Assembly (NCBI RefSeq): GCF_040253635.1 | Contig: NZ_JBEJGX010000003.1 | Location: forward strand, 5,295,501 to 5,359,500 | Direction of reading: 5' to 3' | Length of the DNA stretch: 64,000 nucleotides | Source: Streptomyces sp. Edi2 | Lineage (GTDB): Bacteria > Actinomycetota > Actinomycetes > Streptomycetales > Streptomycetaceae | In this document: positions 53,074-63,781 of the stretch, one piece after another | How positions within the stretch are numbered: the first letter of the stretch is position 1 | Layout: every line of letters begins with the position of its first letter | Translations under genes and position numbers: made by a program | Notes under the pieces: generated by a model | Database searches by the model: none | What the model was told of the DNA's origin: nothing | What the model saw: the letters and a program-made list of their open reading frames with translations, nothing else

Positions 53074-53718
53074 TCAGTGACCGCCGTGCGCCGAAGCGGA
53101 GGGCGAGCCGGAGCCGGAGGGGCTGGCCGACCCGGACGGCTTGCCCGACTGCGACGGCTTGGCGGAGCCGGACGGAGACGCCGAGCCGGACGGCTGCGGC
53201 AGCTGCGAGGGACCGTAGCCCTCGAAGAAGTTCTTCGCGGGGACGACGAAGGCGCTGGCCTTCACCTTGCCGATCGAGGTGAAGGTGAACGTCAGGGGCT
53301 GCACGTTCCCGTCCTTGACGGCCTCGCGGCCGCTGGTCAGGACGGCCGAGGCGTTGTTCTTGCCGCCGATCACCACGGAACCCCCGGCCGGCACGGTGAT
53401 CGGGCCCGAGCCACCGCCGGCCGGCGAGAGCTTGGCCGACTGGCCGGTGCCGTCGACGGAGATCCCGGTGAGCTTCTGGTCCTTGTCGCCGTTGTTGAAC
53501 ACCGTCGCGGCCACCACGGCCGGACCCTTGGCGTTCACATCGGGCTGGGTGATCACGTTGATGTTCTGGATCTTGATGCCGTCGACGGAGGTCGCGGCGT
53601 TGTCCGGCTTGACCTGAAGCGTCTGGGCATCGTTCCCGGCCCCGCAGGCGGACAGCGTGGCGATCGAGAGCGAAAGGACGGTAGCGGCGAGGACGCCGCG
53701 TCGAAGGCTGCGGCTCAC
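53074..53718 (-). CDS. Lipoprotein, DUF461/copper-chaperone-like fold
   Basis: 214 residues from GTG 53718 (AAGGAG upstream). Signal peptide LAATVLSLSIATLSACG with a lipobox ending in Cys. The mature part has DGIKIQNINVITQPD, AAVVAATVFNNGDKDQKLTG and FTSIGKVKASAFVVPA, the beta-sandwich pattern of PCu(A)C/DUF461-type proteins, although the metal motif HxxM is not obvious. The C-terminus is a disordered PSGSASPSGSAKPSQSG-type repeat of about 40 residues. Conserved neighbour of phoR-phoP and carD. Confidence 0.82.
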   Translation of the reverse strand: MSRSLRRGVLAATVLSLSIATLSACGAGNDAQTLQVKPDNAATSVDGIKIQNINVITQPDVNAKGPAVVAATVFNNGDKDQKLTGISVDGTGQSAKLSPAGGGSGPITVPAGGSVVIGGKNNASAVLTSGREAVKDGNVQPLTFTFTSIGKVKASAFVVPAKNFFEGYGPSQLPQPSGSASPSGSAKPSQSGKPSGSASPSGSGSPSASAHGGH

Positions 53719-54782
53719 GGCGGCGGCATCTCCTTGACGAGCTACGGCGGCCGAACGTTCGTGCCCGGTCGCGGATGGGCGGCTGGGACGGCCCTGCGTA
53801 CGCGTCATGACGACGGGTGCGTAAAGCCGCCCTAAGGGTGTGTCAGCGCCGCTAGGTTACCGAGCCGTCCCCGCGCCGCCGCACCCGACCCGCCCCCAGC
53901 GCGCTCGGCAGCTCGCCACCGCCGTCCGGGCCCGGCCCCCCGGCCCCCGACGCGACAGCCCGCAGGAATAGCTGACGGTGGATCAAGATCAGCAGTTCAA
54001 GATCCGCCGAGCGCCGGTCCGGGGAAACACGCTGCCCGGCACGCCCGGCACCCGGCCGGGCAACGCACCCCGCCGGGCAACGCGCCCCGCACGCCGCGGG
54101 CCAACACGCCCGGCCATCCACCGGAAAACGCAGGCCTGCCCCCACTGACATCCCCCACCGACCCCCCGCCGAGAGTCTCCTCAAGACCACCCCTCAAGCC
54201 CCTCAAGATCACTTCTCAAGATCACCGACTGAGATCAGCGACCGGGGTCACCCACCGGGGTCACCCACCGGGATCACCCACCGGGATCACCCACCGGGAT
54301 CACCCACCGAGATGGTTCTCAAGAACCGAGGCCAACCCCCGAGAACGGAGAAGGTATTTTCGGCAAGCGGCCGTTCGGGTGGAAGCCCGTGCGTTTCTCG
54401 CCGGGGAAAAGCAGTATTCGCAGGGAATGTGAAGGGCTCGCGGAATTGATCACCCTCTTCGGGGCACCGGATCGTGATCAATTCCGGAATCGTCCTCGAA
54501 GGGCCGGGAGCAGCCGAACGGAGTAGCGGAACTCGCTCATCTGGATCCACACAAAGCGGGACATTACGCCTGTCGATCACTGCGCTCCCGGTATGTGACG
54601 GGCGGGTTTCCGCTCACCCGTGCAGCCCCTCCGACCTGCGAATACCCGCCTTCCAGGACCCTTCGCAGCACGTTCCGGTCATGGTTGTCAAGCCCCGAGA
54701 TATGCCCTGACCTGCGAAAACGCCATTCAGAACGGTCCGTTCCCGTGTTAGCATGGATAGCCACGGAAGGGGTACCTGTCAC
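53719..54782. other. 1.06-kb region between lipoprotein gene and carD
   Basis: No gene that I can support. A minus frame at 54287-54580 is open but lacks clear start and domain. From 54246 to 54310 are five tandem copies of a 13-base unit (G/A variant of GGTCACCCACCGG). From about 54345 onward the base composition is less GC-rich; the carD promoter region is at 54720-54765, with TAGCAT as a possible -10 at about 54750. Confidence 0.6.
54246..54310. repeat. 13-bp tandem repeat, five copies
   Basis: Units start at 54246, 54259, 54272, 54285 and 54298. The first two have GGTCACCCACCGG and the next ones GATCACCCACCGG or a near form. Located in the long non-coding stretch upstream of carD. Confidence 0.9.
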
Positions 54783-55265
54783 ATGACGTTCAAGGTTGGC
54801 GACACCGTGGTCTATCCCCATCACGGGGCCGCGCTGATCGAGGCCATCGAAACTCGCCAGATCAAAGGCGTGGACAAGACCTACTTGGTGCTGAAGGTCG
54901 CCCAGGGCGACTTGACTGTTCGTGTTCCAGCGGACAATGCGGAGTTCGTCGGCGTACGCGACGTGGTTGGCCAGGACGGGCTGGACCGGGTCTTCGAGGT
55001 GCTTCGTGCACCGTACGCCGAAGAGCCGACGAACTGGTCCCGTCGCTACAAGGCGAACCTCGAGAAGCTCGCCTCCGGTGACGTCATCAAGGTCGCCGAA
55101 GTGGTGCGTGACCTGTGGCGGCGTGAGCGGGAGCGCGGACTGTCCGCCGGTGAGAAGAGGATGCTCGCGAAGGCGCGCCAGATTCTGGTGAGCGAGCTTG
55201 CTCTTGCGGAGAACACCAACGAGGACAAGGCCGAGGCCCTGCTCGACGAGGTACTCGCGTCCTGA
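54783..55265 (+). CDS. carD: CarD-family RNA polymerase-binding transcription factor
   Basis: 160 residues from ATG 54783. The N-terminal Tudor-like RNA polymerase-interaction domain has [20 protein letters not shown] and [20 protein letters not shown]. The C-terminal helical DNA-binding part has [20 protein letters not shown] and [20 protein letters not shown], including the Trp that stabilises open complexes in mycobacterial CarD. Essential in mycobacteria; broad activator of housekeeping and rRNA promoters. Downstream are ispD and ispF. Confidence 0.95.
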   Translation: MTFKVGDTVVYPHHGAALIEAIETRQIKGVDKTYLVLKVAQGDLTVRVPADNAEFVGVRDVVGQDGLDRVFEVLRAPYAEEPTNWSRRYKANLEKLASGDVIKVAEVVRDLWRRERERGLSAGEKRMLAKARQILVSELALAENTNEDKAEALLDEVLAS

Positions 55266-55670
55266 CGACGTATGCGTGGGCGAGAGCCGACGCAGCGACG
55301 ACGTAGCAATGCCGCGGTGCCCGAGTGACGACCGCTTCCCAGTGAAGCGGCCTGTTGCCGGGCGCTGCGGCATATCTGCTGCTGTGTCATGAGCCTCATG
55401 CACCGGGTCATGTGAACCGGGTCATGAGCTGTGCGATCTTGACTTATGAGGTGGTGACCTGCCGGGACCGGCAAGCGCCGACCACCTGTGGTGTGTGCCG
55501 GGCCCGGGCAGTTGCCTCGACCGGTGTCACGGAAGGGGCCGGTCAAGGCGTCGCGCCCGGCACTTCCCCAGCCTCCGGCCGGGGCTACCCCCAGGGCCAT
55601 ACCCACCTCTCCCGAGGAAACAAACCTGTCTGCGTCAATTCCGGGCTCGCCCCGGACTCCGGAGCCGTCG
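55266..55670. other. Intergenic region between carD and ispD
   Basis: About 400 bases without a supported gene. Holds a short direct repeat ACCGGGTCATG (about 55400 and 55421) and a loose inverted CATGAG/CTCATG set in 55387-55430. The ispD frame is open upstream to 55488, but its homology starts near 55690, so the real start is placed at 55671. Confidence 0.5.
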
Positions 55671-56417
55671 ATGCCAGATTCCTCCCGTCCGATCCGCACC
55701 GCCGTGGTGATCCCCGCCGCCGGCCGTGGTGTCCGGCTCGGTCCCGGCACCCCCAAGGCGCTGCGCGCGCTGGGCGGCACCCCCATGCTGGTGCACGCCG
55801 TCCGCGCGATGGCCGCCTCACGCGCCGTCTCGCTCATCGTGGTGGTCGCCCCGCCCGACGGCGCCGCCGAGGTCAGCCACCTCCTCCACGAGCACCCGCT
55901 CGCCGAGCGCACCGACCTCCAGGTGGTCCCCGGCGGCCAGACCCGCCAGGAGTCCGTACAGCTCGGGCTGGCCGCGCTCCCGGACACCATCGATGTCGTG
56001 CTGGTGCATGACGCCGCGCGCCCGCTGGTCCCGGTCGAGACCGTCGACGCGGTGATCGCCGCCGTACGCGACGGTGCGCCCGCCGTCGTCCCGGCGCTGC
56101 CGCTCGCCGACACCGTCAAGCAGGTCGACCCGCAGCCGCACGGCACCCCGGAGCCGGTGGTCGGCACTCCGGAGCGGGCCCTGCTGCGCGCCGTGCAGAC
56201 ACCGCAGGGCTTCGACCTGGCGACCCTGCGCAAGGCCCATGACACCGTCGTCGAGGGCGAGGGCGCCACCGATGACGCCGGGCTGGTCGAACGGCTCGGG
56301 TCGCCGGTCGTGGTCGTCCCGGGGCACGAGGAAGCGTTCAAGGTGACCCGGCCGCTGGACCTGGTCCTGGCCGAGGCCGTACTCGCCCGCAGGAGGGCCA
56401 CCGATGGCTATGTCTGA
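55671..56417 (+). CDS. ispD: 2-C-methyl-D-erythritol 4-phosphate cytidylyltransferase
   Basis: 248 residues from ATG 55671 (GGAG six bases before). It makes CDP-methylerythritol in the MEP isoprenoid pathway. Motifs: [20 protein letters not shown] (CTP binding), [12 protein letters not shown], and [12 protein letters not shown], the usual (T)DDAxxxE stretch. The end overlaps ispF by 14 bases, an operon typical of actinobacteria with carD upstream. Confidence 0.95.
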   Translation: MPDSSRPIRTAVVIPAAGRGVRLGPGTPKALRALGGTPMLVHAVRAMAASRAVSLIVVVAPPDGAAEVSHLLHEHPLAERTDLQVVPGGQTRQESVQLGLAALPDTIDVVLVHDAARPLVPVETVDAVIAAVRDGAPAVVPALPLADTVKQVDPQPHGTPEPVVGTPERALLRAVQTPQGFDLATLRKAHDTVVEGEGATDDAGLVERLGSPVVVVPGHEEAFKVTRPLDLVLAEAVLARRRATDGYV

Positions 56418-56955
56418 GCAGCACGCAACCCGGCCCGCCGGGGACGCCCCGGCCGCGGTCCCGCCCGCCGTCCTCCCCCTCGTCGGCATCGGCACGGATG
56501 TGCACGCCTTCGAGCAGGGCCGTGAGCTGTGGTGCGCCGGGCTGCTCTGGGATGCGGCGGAGAGCGACGGCTACGGCCTGGCCGGGCACAGCGACGGCGA
56601 TGTGGCCGCACACGCCGCCTGCGACGCGCTGTTCTCGGCGGCCGGCGTGGGCGATCTGGGGGCGCACTTCGGCACCAGCCGCCCCGAGTGGTCCGGTGCC
56701 TCCGGGGTGACGCTGCTCGCCGAGGCCGCCCGGATCGTCCGGGCCGAGGGCTTCACCATCGGCAATGTCGCGGTGCAGGTCATCGGCGTCCGCCCGAAGG
56801 TCGGCAAGCGGCGGGACGAGGCCCAGAAGGCGCTGTCGGCGGCCGTGGGCGCGCCGGTCTCGGTCTCCGGTACGACCTCGGACGGACTGGGGCTGACCGG
56901 CCGCGCCGAGGGCCTGGCCGCGGTCGCCACGGCGATCGTCTTCCGCACGGCCTGA
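56404..56955 (+). CDS. ispF: 2-C-methyl-D-erythritol 2,4-cyclodiphosphate synthase
   Basis: 183 residues from ATG 56404, with AGGAGG upstream inside ispD. It forms the cyclic diphosphate in the MEP pathway. Metal-site motifs are [10 protein letters not shown] (DxH) and [18 protein letters not shown]; the substrate pocket has [14 protein letters not shown] and the C-terminal [16 protein letters not shown]. Homotrimer in the family. An 18-19-base hairpin follows at 56983-57030. Confidence 0.95.
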   Translation: MAMSEQHATRPAGDAPAAVPPAVLPLVGIGTDVHAFEQGRELWCAGLLWDAAESDGYGLAGHSDGDVAAHAACDALFSAAGVGDLGAHFGTSRPEWSGASGVTLLAEAARIVRAEGFTIGNVAVQVIGVRPKVGKRRDEAQKALSAAVGAPVSVSGTTSDGLGLTGRAEGLAAVATAIVFRTA

Positions 56956-56982
56956 ACCGGCGGGCGCGTCCGTCCTTCCGTA

Positions 56983-57030
56983 TGCGGCGCCCGGCATCCC
57001 CCGTATGGCGTGGGAATGCCGGGCGCCGCA
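56983..57030 (+). terminator. Terminator after ispF
   Basis: 15 perfect base pairs plus CCC/GGG with one bulged base (56983-57000 with 57012-57030). It ends the carD-ispD-ispF region before the split-barrel gene. Confidence 0.8.
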
Positions 57031-57123
57031 CGGGTGTTGGGGGGAGGATCGGGGTATCGCCGTCCCCGGGAAGCCTCCCGAAGGCCCCCGGAAGCCCCGG
57101 AAAGCCCGCAGGAAGGACCGCTC

Positions 57124-57528
57124 GTGACTGCCACCCTGTCCGACGACCTCAAGCAGCTCCTCGATACTCCGGTCTTCGTGACCGTGGCGACCGTCCAGCC
57201 CGACGGCAGCCCCCAGGTCTCCCCGGTCTGGGTGAAGCGGGACGGCGGCGACCTGCTGTTCTCGACGACCGTCGGCCGGCGCAAGGAGGCCAACCTCCGC
57301 CGTGACCCGCGGGTCTCGGTCGTCGTCCAGCCCTTCGACGCCCCGTACACCTACGCGGAGGTCCGCGGCTCCGCCTCCCTCACCACCGAGGGCGGGCAGG
57401 AGCTGATCGACGAGCTGTCGCGGAAGTACACCGGCAAGCCGTACGCCGAGTTCAACCCGGAGTCGGGCAAGGACGCCGAGCGGGTGGTCGTCCGGATCAC
57501 GCCGCGTAAGGTGGTCGGCAGTATCTGA
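57124..57528 (+). CDS. PPOX-class F420-dependent oxidoreductase / FMN split-barrel protein
   Basis: 134 residues from GTG 57124 (GGAAGG upstream). Single split-barrel domain with FVTVATVQPDGSPQVSPVWV, LLFSTTVGRRKEANLRRDPR and VSVVVQPFDAPYTYAEVRGS. This pattern places it among the F420-binding PPOX enzymes of actinobacteria, which reduce tetrapyrroles, quinones or xenobiotics; FMN binding is also possible. It lies alone between ispF and cysS. Confidence 0.88.
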   Translation: MTATLSDDLKQLLDTPVFVTVATVQPDGSPQVSPVWVKRDGGDLLFSTTVGRRKEANLRRDPRVSVVVQPFDAPYTYAEVRGSASLTTEGGQELIDELSRKYTGKPYAEFNPESGKDAERVVVRITPRKVVGSI

Positions 57529-57641
57529 CGGGTCCGCCGGAAGCGGCGGCAGGTCCGGCGAATCGGACGCCGATGACGGATACGTCACCCTGTGGCCCAA
57601 TGGGTCGCGGGGCACTGCCTCGTTCCGACTACCCTGGTTCC

Positions 57642-59036
<1,395 letters not shown>

Positions 59037-59164
59037 CCCTGGCCCCACGCCCCGCCGGCCACCCGGATTCGCCTCGCACGGCGGCCGCGGGCGACACTCA
59101 ATCCATACGTTCGTACCCACTCCACGTCGCGAGACGTCGAGAGCAGTGAAGAAACAGGTGACCC

Positions 59165-60121
59165 ATGGCCGGCAACAGCGAGCGCAGGAACCGCCGCACG
59201 TCCAACAAGAAGGGCGCGCAGGTCGGCAGCGGCGGTAAGCGGCGCCGGAGCCTGGAGGGCAAGGGCCCGACCCCGCCCGCCTCCGCTCGCAAGGGACACG
59301 TCAAGAACCGCGTCGCCAACGCCCAGGCGAGGCAGGCCGCATCGCGCCGCCCGGCCCCGCGCCGCGGCGGTGCCAAGGGCACCGCCGAGCTGGTCGTCGG
59401 CCGTAACCCGGTCTTCGAGGCGCTGCGCGACGGCGTGCCCGCGACCACCCTCTACGTCCAGCAGTTCATCGACACCGACGAGCGGGTGCGCGCCGCACTC
59501 CAGCTCGCCTCGGAGCGCGGCGACATCAACCTGATGGAGGCGCCGCGCCCCGAGCTGGACCGGATGACCAACGGCCTCAACCACCAGGGCATGGTCCTGC
59601 AGGTCCCGCCGTACGACTACGCGCACCCCGAGGACCTGGCCGCGGCCGCCTTCGACGTCGGTGACGACCCGCTGATCGTCGCGCTCGACGGCGTCACCGA
59701 CCCGCGCAACCTCGGCGCGGTCGTCCGCTCCGTGTGTGCCTTCGGCGGCCACGGCGTGGTCGTGCCGGAGCGCCGCGCGGCCGGGATGACGGCAGGCGCG
59801 TGGAAGACCTCGGCGGGCACCGCGGCCCGTACGCCGGTCGCGCGCGCCACCAACCTGACCCGGACCCTGGAGTCGTACCAGAAGGCCGGCCTCACGGTCG
59901 TCGGGCTGGCCGCGGACGGCGAGCTGGAGCTGCAGGACGTCGAGGCGCTGGACGGTCCGGTCGTCATCGTCGTCGGCAGCGAGGGCAAGGGCCTGTCGCG
60001 GCTGGTCGGCGAGACCTGTGACGTCCGCGTGCGGATCCCGATGCCGGGCGGCGCGGAGTCGCTGAACGCCGGTGTCGCGGCCGGTGTCGTCCTGTGGGAA
60101 GCGGCGCGCCGCCGCGCCTGA
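59165..60121 (+). CDS. rlmB: 23S rRNA (guanosine-2'-O-)-methyltransferase RlmB-like
   Basis: 318 residues. A basic, disordered N-terminus of about 75 residues ([20 protein letters not shown]) precedes the SpoU/TrmH family domain. Substrate-binding part: [25 protein letters not shown] motifs: [38 protein letters not shown] and [20 protein letters not shown]. It methylates the 2'-O of a guanosine in 23S rRNA (G2251 in E. coli RlmB). Downstream of cysS by about 130 bases. Confidence 0.94.
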   Translation: MAGNSERRNRRTSNKKGAQVGSGGKRRRSLEGKGPTPPASARKGHVKNRVANAQARQAASRRPAPRRGGAKGTAELVVGRNPVFEALRDGVPATTLYVQQFIDTDERVRAALQLASERGDINLMEAPRPELDRMTNGLNHQGMVLQVPPYDYAHPEDLAAAAFDVGDDPLIVALDGVTDPRNLGAVVRSVCAFGGHGVVVPERRAAGMTAGAWKTSAGTAARTPVARATNLTRTLESYQKAGLTVVGLAADGELELQDVEALDGPVVIVVGSEGKGLSRLVGETCDVRVRIPMPGGAESLNAGVAAGVVLWEAARRRA

Positions 60122-60128
60122 GTCACCG

Positions 60129-60172
60129 GTGCCCCGGGGCGGTGCGCACCTGTGCGCCGCACCCCGGGGCAC
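60129..60172 (+). terminator. Terminator after rlmB
   Basis: 11-base perfect stem GTGCCCCGGGG (60129-60139 with 60162-60172) extended inward by an imperfect GTGCGCAC-type stem. It starts about seven bases after the rlmB stop. The following 150 bases hold the likely promoter of the DoxX gene. Confidence 0.78.
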
Positions 60173-60323
60173 GACCTGACCCTCTGTGCGCCCTCCCCGT
60201 GTCCCGGAGGGCGTCTGCCCCGTCTCCCGTGCGGCGTCTCTCCCGGCTCCCGTGATCCTTTGACGGGTCTCGGACAGATCGACCCGGTCAAGGCAGTGTC
60301 TTAACCGGGGGTCACTCGGTTAG

Positions 60324-61997
60324 ATGAGCGTGGACACCAGAACACCCCGCACGCCTACGGGGGGACGCTCGCCGGGCTTCGATGACGAGCCGGGCCTGAG
60401 CTCGGTCAAGGTGCCGTGCGATCCCGCGCAGGTCATCGTCAACCACGCCAGTTTCCGCGTACAGCTCGCCGCGCCCGCGGCGCGCGGCGCCCTGGCCGAC
60501 GCCGCGCGCATCCCCGCCCTCCGCGGCTCGGCCCCCGGCGCCAGACGCCGGACGCCCGTGGTGTGGAGCGGCCGCACCGAACCGGGCGGCACGGCCGGCG
60601 CCACCACCCAACTCCTGCACGCGGTGCGCAACGCGGGCGTCGGCCTCGACGGCGGCCAGGGCGAGGACGTCGGCACGACCCAGGTCCTGCCCCGGGTCCG
60701 CCTCGGCGACGCCGCCCCCGCCACGACCGTGATCGGCCAGCGCGGCCCCGCCGACTCCGACCGCACCCCGCTGCTGCGCGGCGTACGCCCCGTGGGCAGC
60801 GCGTACGGCGACACCTACCACGACCACCCCTACCGCGGTCCCTACGACGGCCGCGGCCAGACCGACGACGGTCACGACGACGGTTACGACGACGGTTACG
60901 ACGACGGTTACGACGACGACCGGTTCCAGGCACCGGACGGCTACGACCCCGGCGCCAAGCGGCGCGGCACCGACAGCGTGCGGCACGCGTACTACCCGGG
61001 CCGCCGGATGAACCTCGGCGTCGTCCTGCTGCCGCTGCGCATCTTCCTCGGACTGATCTCCGTCTACGCCGGCATGGGCAAGCTCTGTGACCCCGTCTAC
61101 TTCGACGGCGGTGAGCGGGGTTCGATGGTCAAGTGGCTGCAGGGGCTCGACCCCTGGGCGCTGGCCGTGCCGCTCCGCGACTTCGCCGTCTCGCACCCCG
61201 TCGGCGCCGGCCTGACCGTCGCCTTCCTCCAGGTCGTCGTCGGCGTCCTGACCATCTGCGGACTGTGGCAGCGGGTCGCCGCGTCCATCGGCGCGCTGCT
61301 CTCCGCGGTACTGCTGATGACCGTCAGTTGGCGCACCCTCCCCGCCTACGACGCTCCCGACATCATCTACCTCGCCGCCTGGAGCCCGCTGATCATCGCG
61401 GGTGCGCCCGTCTACTCCATGGACGGGCGGCTGGCCGGCGAGGCCTGGCGGCGCCTCGGCCCCCGCGTCGAGGTCGCCGACCTGCGGCGCCGGGTGCTGC
61501 GCCGCGGCGCGGTGATGACCGCGGTGGTGGCCGGACTGACCCTGCTCATCGGCTCACTGCTCGGCGGCGCCGTACGCTCCGCGACGGTCGCAACCGTCCC
61601 GCGGCCCGGCGAGCCCGCGATCAACAACCTCCCCGGCTCCCCGCTGCCCCGCCCCGGCAAGCACACCGCCCGGCCCGGCCAGCGTCACAAGGGCAGCGCC
61701 GCACCGCGCCCCGGAACCCCCTCGGCGAACGCCTCGCACAAGGCGCGTAAGCCCGGCACCCCGTCCGCGTCGACCTCCGGCACGGGACGGTCGGCCGGCA
61801 GCGGCGGCCTCTCCCGGCAGCCGGGAGCGACCACCAGCGCACCCCAGCAGACCGTGCCGACCCGCGACCCGGTACCGAGCCACGTGCCGACCTCGGCGGG
61901 CGGCACCGGCGGCGGCACCACCGGCACCGGCAGCACCGGCTCCAGCGGCTCGGGCAGCGACTCGGGCGGCGGAAGCCTCGGCGGGCTTCTGGGCTGA
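60324..61997 (+). CDS. DoxX-like membrane protein with long disordered ends
   Basis: 557 residues from ATG 60324. About 230 polar N-terminal residues, including an acidic repeat YDDGYDDGYDDGYDDD, lead to a four-helix DoxX domain (MNLGVVLLPLRIFLGLISVY, AGLTVAFLQVVVGVLTICGL, ASIGALLSAVLLMTVSWRTL, YLAAWSPLIIAGAPVYSMDG). One further helix (GAVMTAVVAGLTLLIGSLLG) and about 130 disordered Pro/Ser/Gly/Thr residues follow. DoxX proteins act in membrane redox or quinone systems and in mycothiol-linked oxidative defence in mycobacteria; its role here is an inference. Confidence 0.83.
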   Translation: MSVDTRTPRTPTGGRSPGFDDEPGLSSVKVPCDPAQVIVNHASFRVQLAAPAARGALADAARIPALRGSAPGARRRTPVVWSGRTEPGGTAGATTQLLHAVRNAGVGLDGGQGEDVGTTQVLPRVRLGDAAPATTVIGQRGPADSDRTPLLRGVRPVGSAYGDTYHDHPYRGPYDGRGQTDDGHDDGYDDGYDDGYDDDRFQAPDGYDPGAKRRGTDSVRHAYYPGRRMNLGVVLLPLRIFLGLISVYAGMGKLCDPVYFDGGERGSMVKWLQGLDPWALAVPLRDFAVSHPVGAGLTVAFLQVVVGVLTICGLWQRVAASIGALLSAVLLMTVSWRTLPAYDAPDIIYLAAWSPLIIAGAPVYSMDGRLAGEAWRRLGPRVEVADLRRRVLRRGAVMTAVVAGLTLLIGSLLGGAVRSATVATVPRPGEPAINNLPGSPLPRPGKHTARPGQRHKGSAAPRPGTPSANASHKARKPGTPSASTSGTGRSAGSGGLSRQPGATTSAPQQTVPTRDPVPSHVPTSAGGTGGGTTGTGSTGSSGSGSDSGGGSLGGLLG

Positions 61998-62352
61998 CCC
62001 GGGGGCCTGGGCCTGTCGCCGGCCCTGGGCCTGTCCCTGATCCCTTACCTGTCCCCGATCGTCCCGCTCCTCGTACGGCCCGGATCCACCGGCTGTGAAC
62101 GGGGAGGGGGAGCGGTCGGGGACAGGTGTGTGTGTGGGGCGGGGGAGCGGGGCGGGCGCGTGTGGGGTGGGTGAGAACGGGGCGAGCGCGTGCGGGATGG
62201 ATGAGGGGCGGGGCGAGCGCGGCGGGCGGCAGGGGGAGCGTGCCCGGTGCCGGTGGGTGGCAGGAGGGAGCGTGCCCGGTGCCGGTGGGTGGGGGCTTGA
62301 GGGGTCTGCGAGAGGGGCCTACGGGGGCTCAGGGGCCCGGGGGCCTCCCTCC
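61998..62352. other. Intergenic region with 25-base direct repeat
   Basis: No gene seen. Two exact copies of a 25-base sequence (62236-62260 and 62268-62292, around GTGCCCGGTGCCGG) and G-rich runs of GGGCGAGCGCG. Convergent space between the DoxX gene and the nucleotidyltransferase gene. Confidence 0.65.
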
Positions 62353-63081
62353 TCAACCTCCGTGCGCGCTCAGCTCCTTGGCGGCCTCGGTGAGGTCCTT
62401 GGCGGTGTCGATGGCACGCCAGTAGGCGCCCTGGGGCAGCGGGAAACCGGCGAGCCGGCGTTCGCGGGCGAGGCGCGGGAAGGTGGTGCGCTCATGGTCG
62501 CCGCGGTCGGGCAGGAGCTCGGCGAACGCGGCGGAGAAGACGTAGACACCGGCGTTGATGAGATACGGCGAGGGCGGCGACTCGATGAAGTCCAGGACGT
62601 GTCCGAACGCGTCGGTCTCCACGGCACCCCAGGGGATACGGGGGCGGGCCAGCGCGAGGGTGGCCTCGGCATCGCGCTCGTGATGGAAGGCGGCCATCTC
62701 CCGGAGCGGGAAGCGGGTCCAGATGTCGCCATTGGTGGCGTACCAGGGCTCGTCAGGGCGGGGGAGGGAGCCGGCCGCGTACTTGAGGCCGCCGCCGCGG
62801 CCCAGCGGCTCGGTCTCGACAACGGTCGTGACGCGCAACGGCAGTTGGGCCCGGTCCAGCCATTCCTGGAGTACCCCGGCGAGGTGCCCGCAGGAGACGA
62901 CGGCGTCCGTGACGCCTTCCTCGGCCAGCCAGTTCAGCTGGTGGCCGATGATCGGGGTCCCGGTGCCGGGAATCTCGACCATCGGCTTGGGGCGGTCGTC
63001 GGTGTACGGGCGGAGACGTGAGCCCTGGCCGCCGGCCAGGACCACGGCCTGCGTGGGGTGAGGATGCTGGGCACCTGTCAT
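62353..63081 (-). CDS. Sugar-1-phosphate nucleotidyltransferase
   Basis: 242 residues from ATG 63081. Rossmann-like NTP transferase fold: AVVLAGGQGSRLRPYTDDRP with KPMVEI (NTP-binding loop and Lys), VVSCGHLAGVLQEW, ETEPLGRGGGLKYA and WYATNGDIWTRF (metal Asp). There is no C-terminal left-handed beta-helix, as in short GDP-mannose or dTDP-glucose pyrophosphorylase relatives. It makes an NDP-sugar for cell-envelope or polysaccharide work; the sugar is unknown. Confidence 0.88.
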   Translation of the reverse strand: MTGAQHPHPTQAVVLAGGQGSRLRPYTDDRPKPMVEIPGTGTPIIGHQLNWLAEEGVTDAVVSCGHLAGVLQEWLDRAQLPLRVTTVVETEPLGRGGGLKYAAGSLPRPDEPWYATNGDIWTRFPLREMAAFHHERDAEATLALARPRIPWGAVETDAFGHVLDFIESPPSPYLINAGVYVFSAAFAELLPDRGDHERTTFPRLARERRLAGFPLPQGAYWRAIDTAKDLTEAAKELSAHGG

Positions 63082-63111
63082 GGTTCGCACCCTATGCGGT
63101 GCGAGCGGGGG

Positions 63112-63528
63112 TCACTGGGCGGCGGCGACGCCGGTGGCGAAGGAGGTGTCGCAGACCGGGCGGGAGAAGGCCTGGGCGCGGTGTGCGGCACCGTACTTGG
63201 CGACCGCGGCACGGCCGAGGTCACGGGCGATGGAGACGCAGTGCTTGGCCAGCGAGGGCCGCTTGGTGGTCGCCTCCTGGAGGTGGGTCAGGGCGACGCC
63301 CGGATCCTTCTCCTGGAGCTCGACCAGGAGGCGCTTGCGCAGGGCCTCCTGGGGCGCGAGCGGGCCGGCCTTGGTGGAGGCCCTCCCGGACGATGCGGTC
63401 AGTACCTGGGAGTCGGTGGCCGTCGACGCCCACGGGACGCGGGTGACCGCGAGGGTTCCGGAGAGCACGAGGACGACGGGAAGGACGAGGGCGAGAGTTC
63501 TGCCGATGCGGCGGGCTGCGGAGTTCAC
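63112..63528 (-). CDS. Small exported or anchored protein
   Basis: 138 residues from GTG 63528. N-terminal helix LALVLPVVLVLSGTLAVTRV acts as signal or anchor; the outer part is helical with two cysteines (KHCVSIARDLG and SRPVCDTSF) that could form a disulfide. No family recognised. It lies 31 bases before the nucleotidyltransferase gene, so the two are probably co-transcribed. Confidence 0.7.
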   Translation of the reverse strand: MNSAARRIGRTLALVLPVVLVLSGTLAVTRVPWASTATDSQVLTASSGRASTKAGPLAPQEALRKRLLVELQEKDPGVALTHLQEATTKRPSLAKHCVSIARDLGRAAVAKYGAAHRAQAFSRPVCDTSFATGVAAAQ

Positions 63529-63689
63529 GGTCGCGATGGTAGCGAGGAGTGATGATTTGGCGACATTTGGTCACCTTATCGAGGGACGCAATGGCTCGTC
63601 GGTGCGGTTTCGATGTTGACGCACGGATACGAAAAGCACGGTTATGTCCCTATGGTGCCGCCACGGCGCCACCGCCCAACGCAGCGGCG

Positions 63690-63732
63690 GCGGTGGTGGT
63701 GGGTAGTACCGGGTACTACCCACCACCACCGC
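63690..63732 (-). terminator. Terminator of the sugar ABC transporter ATPase gene
   Basis: Perfect 20-base stem (63690-63709 with 63713-63732) and a three-base loop. It lies 50 bases past the stop of the minus-strand ABC gene. The GTATCAGTCGG motif occurs twice just upstream (about 63752 and 63780). Confidence 0.88.
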
Positions 63733-63781
63733 TCTCGCGCGCCGGTTGTCCCGTATCAGTCGGGCCGGGCCGGGACCCGTA

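Noticed and set aside
54246..54310. 13-bp array considered as a CRISPR array
   Set aside because: Units are directly adjacent with no spacers and no cas genes are near.
54287..54580. Minus-strand frame of 97 residues upstream of carD
   Set aside because: No ribosome site, no domain and mixed codon bias. Left as non-coding.
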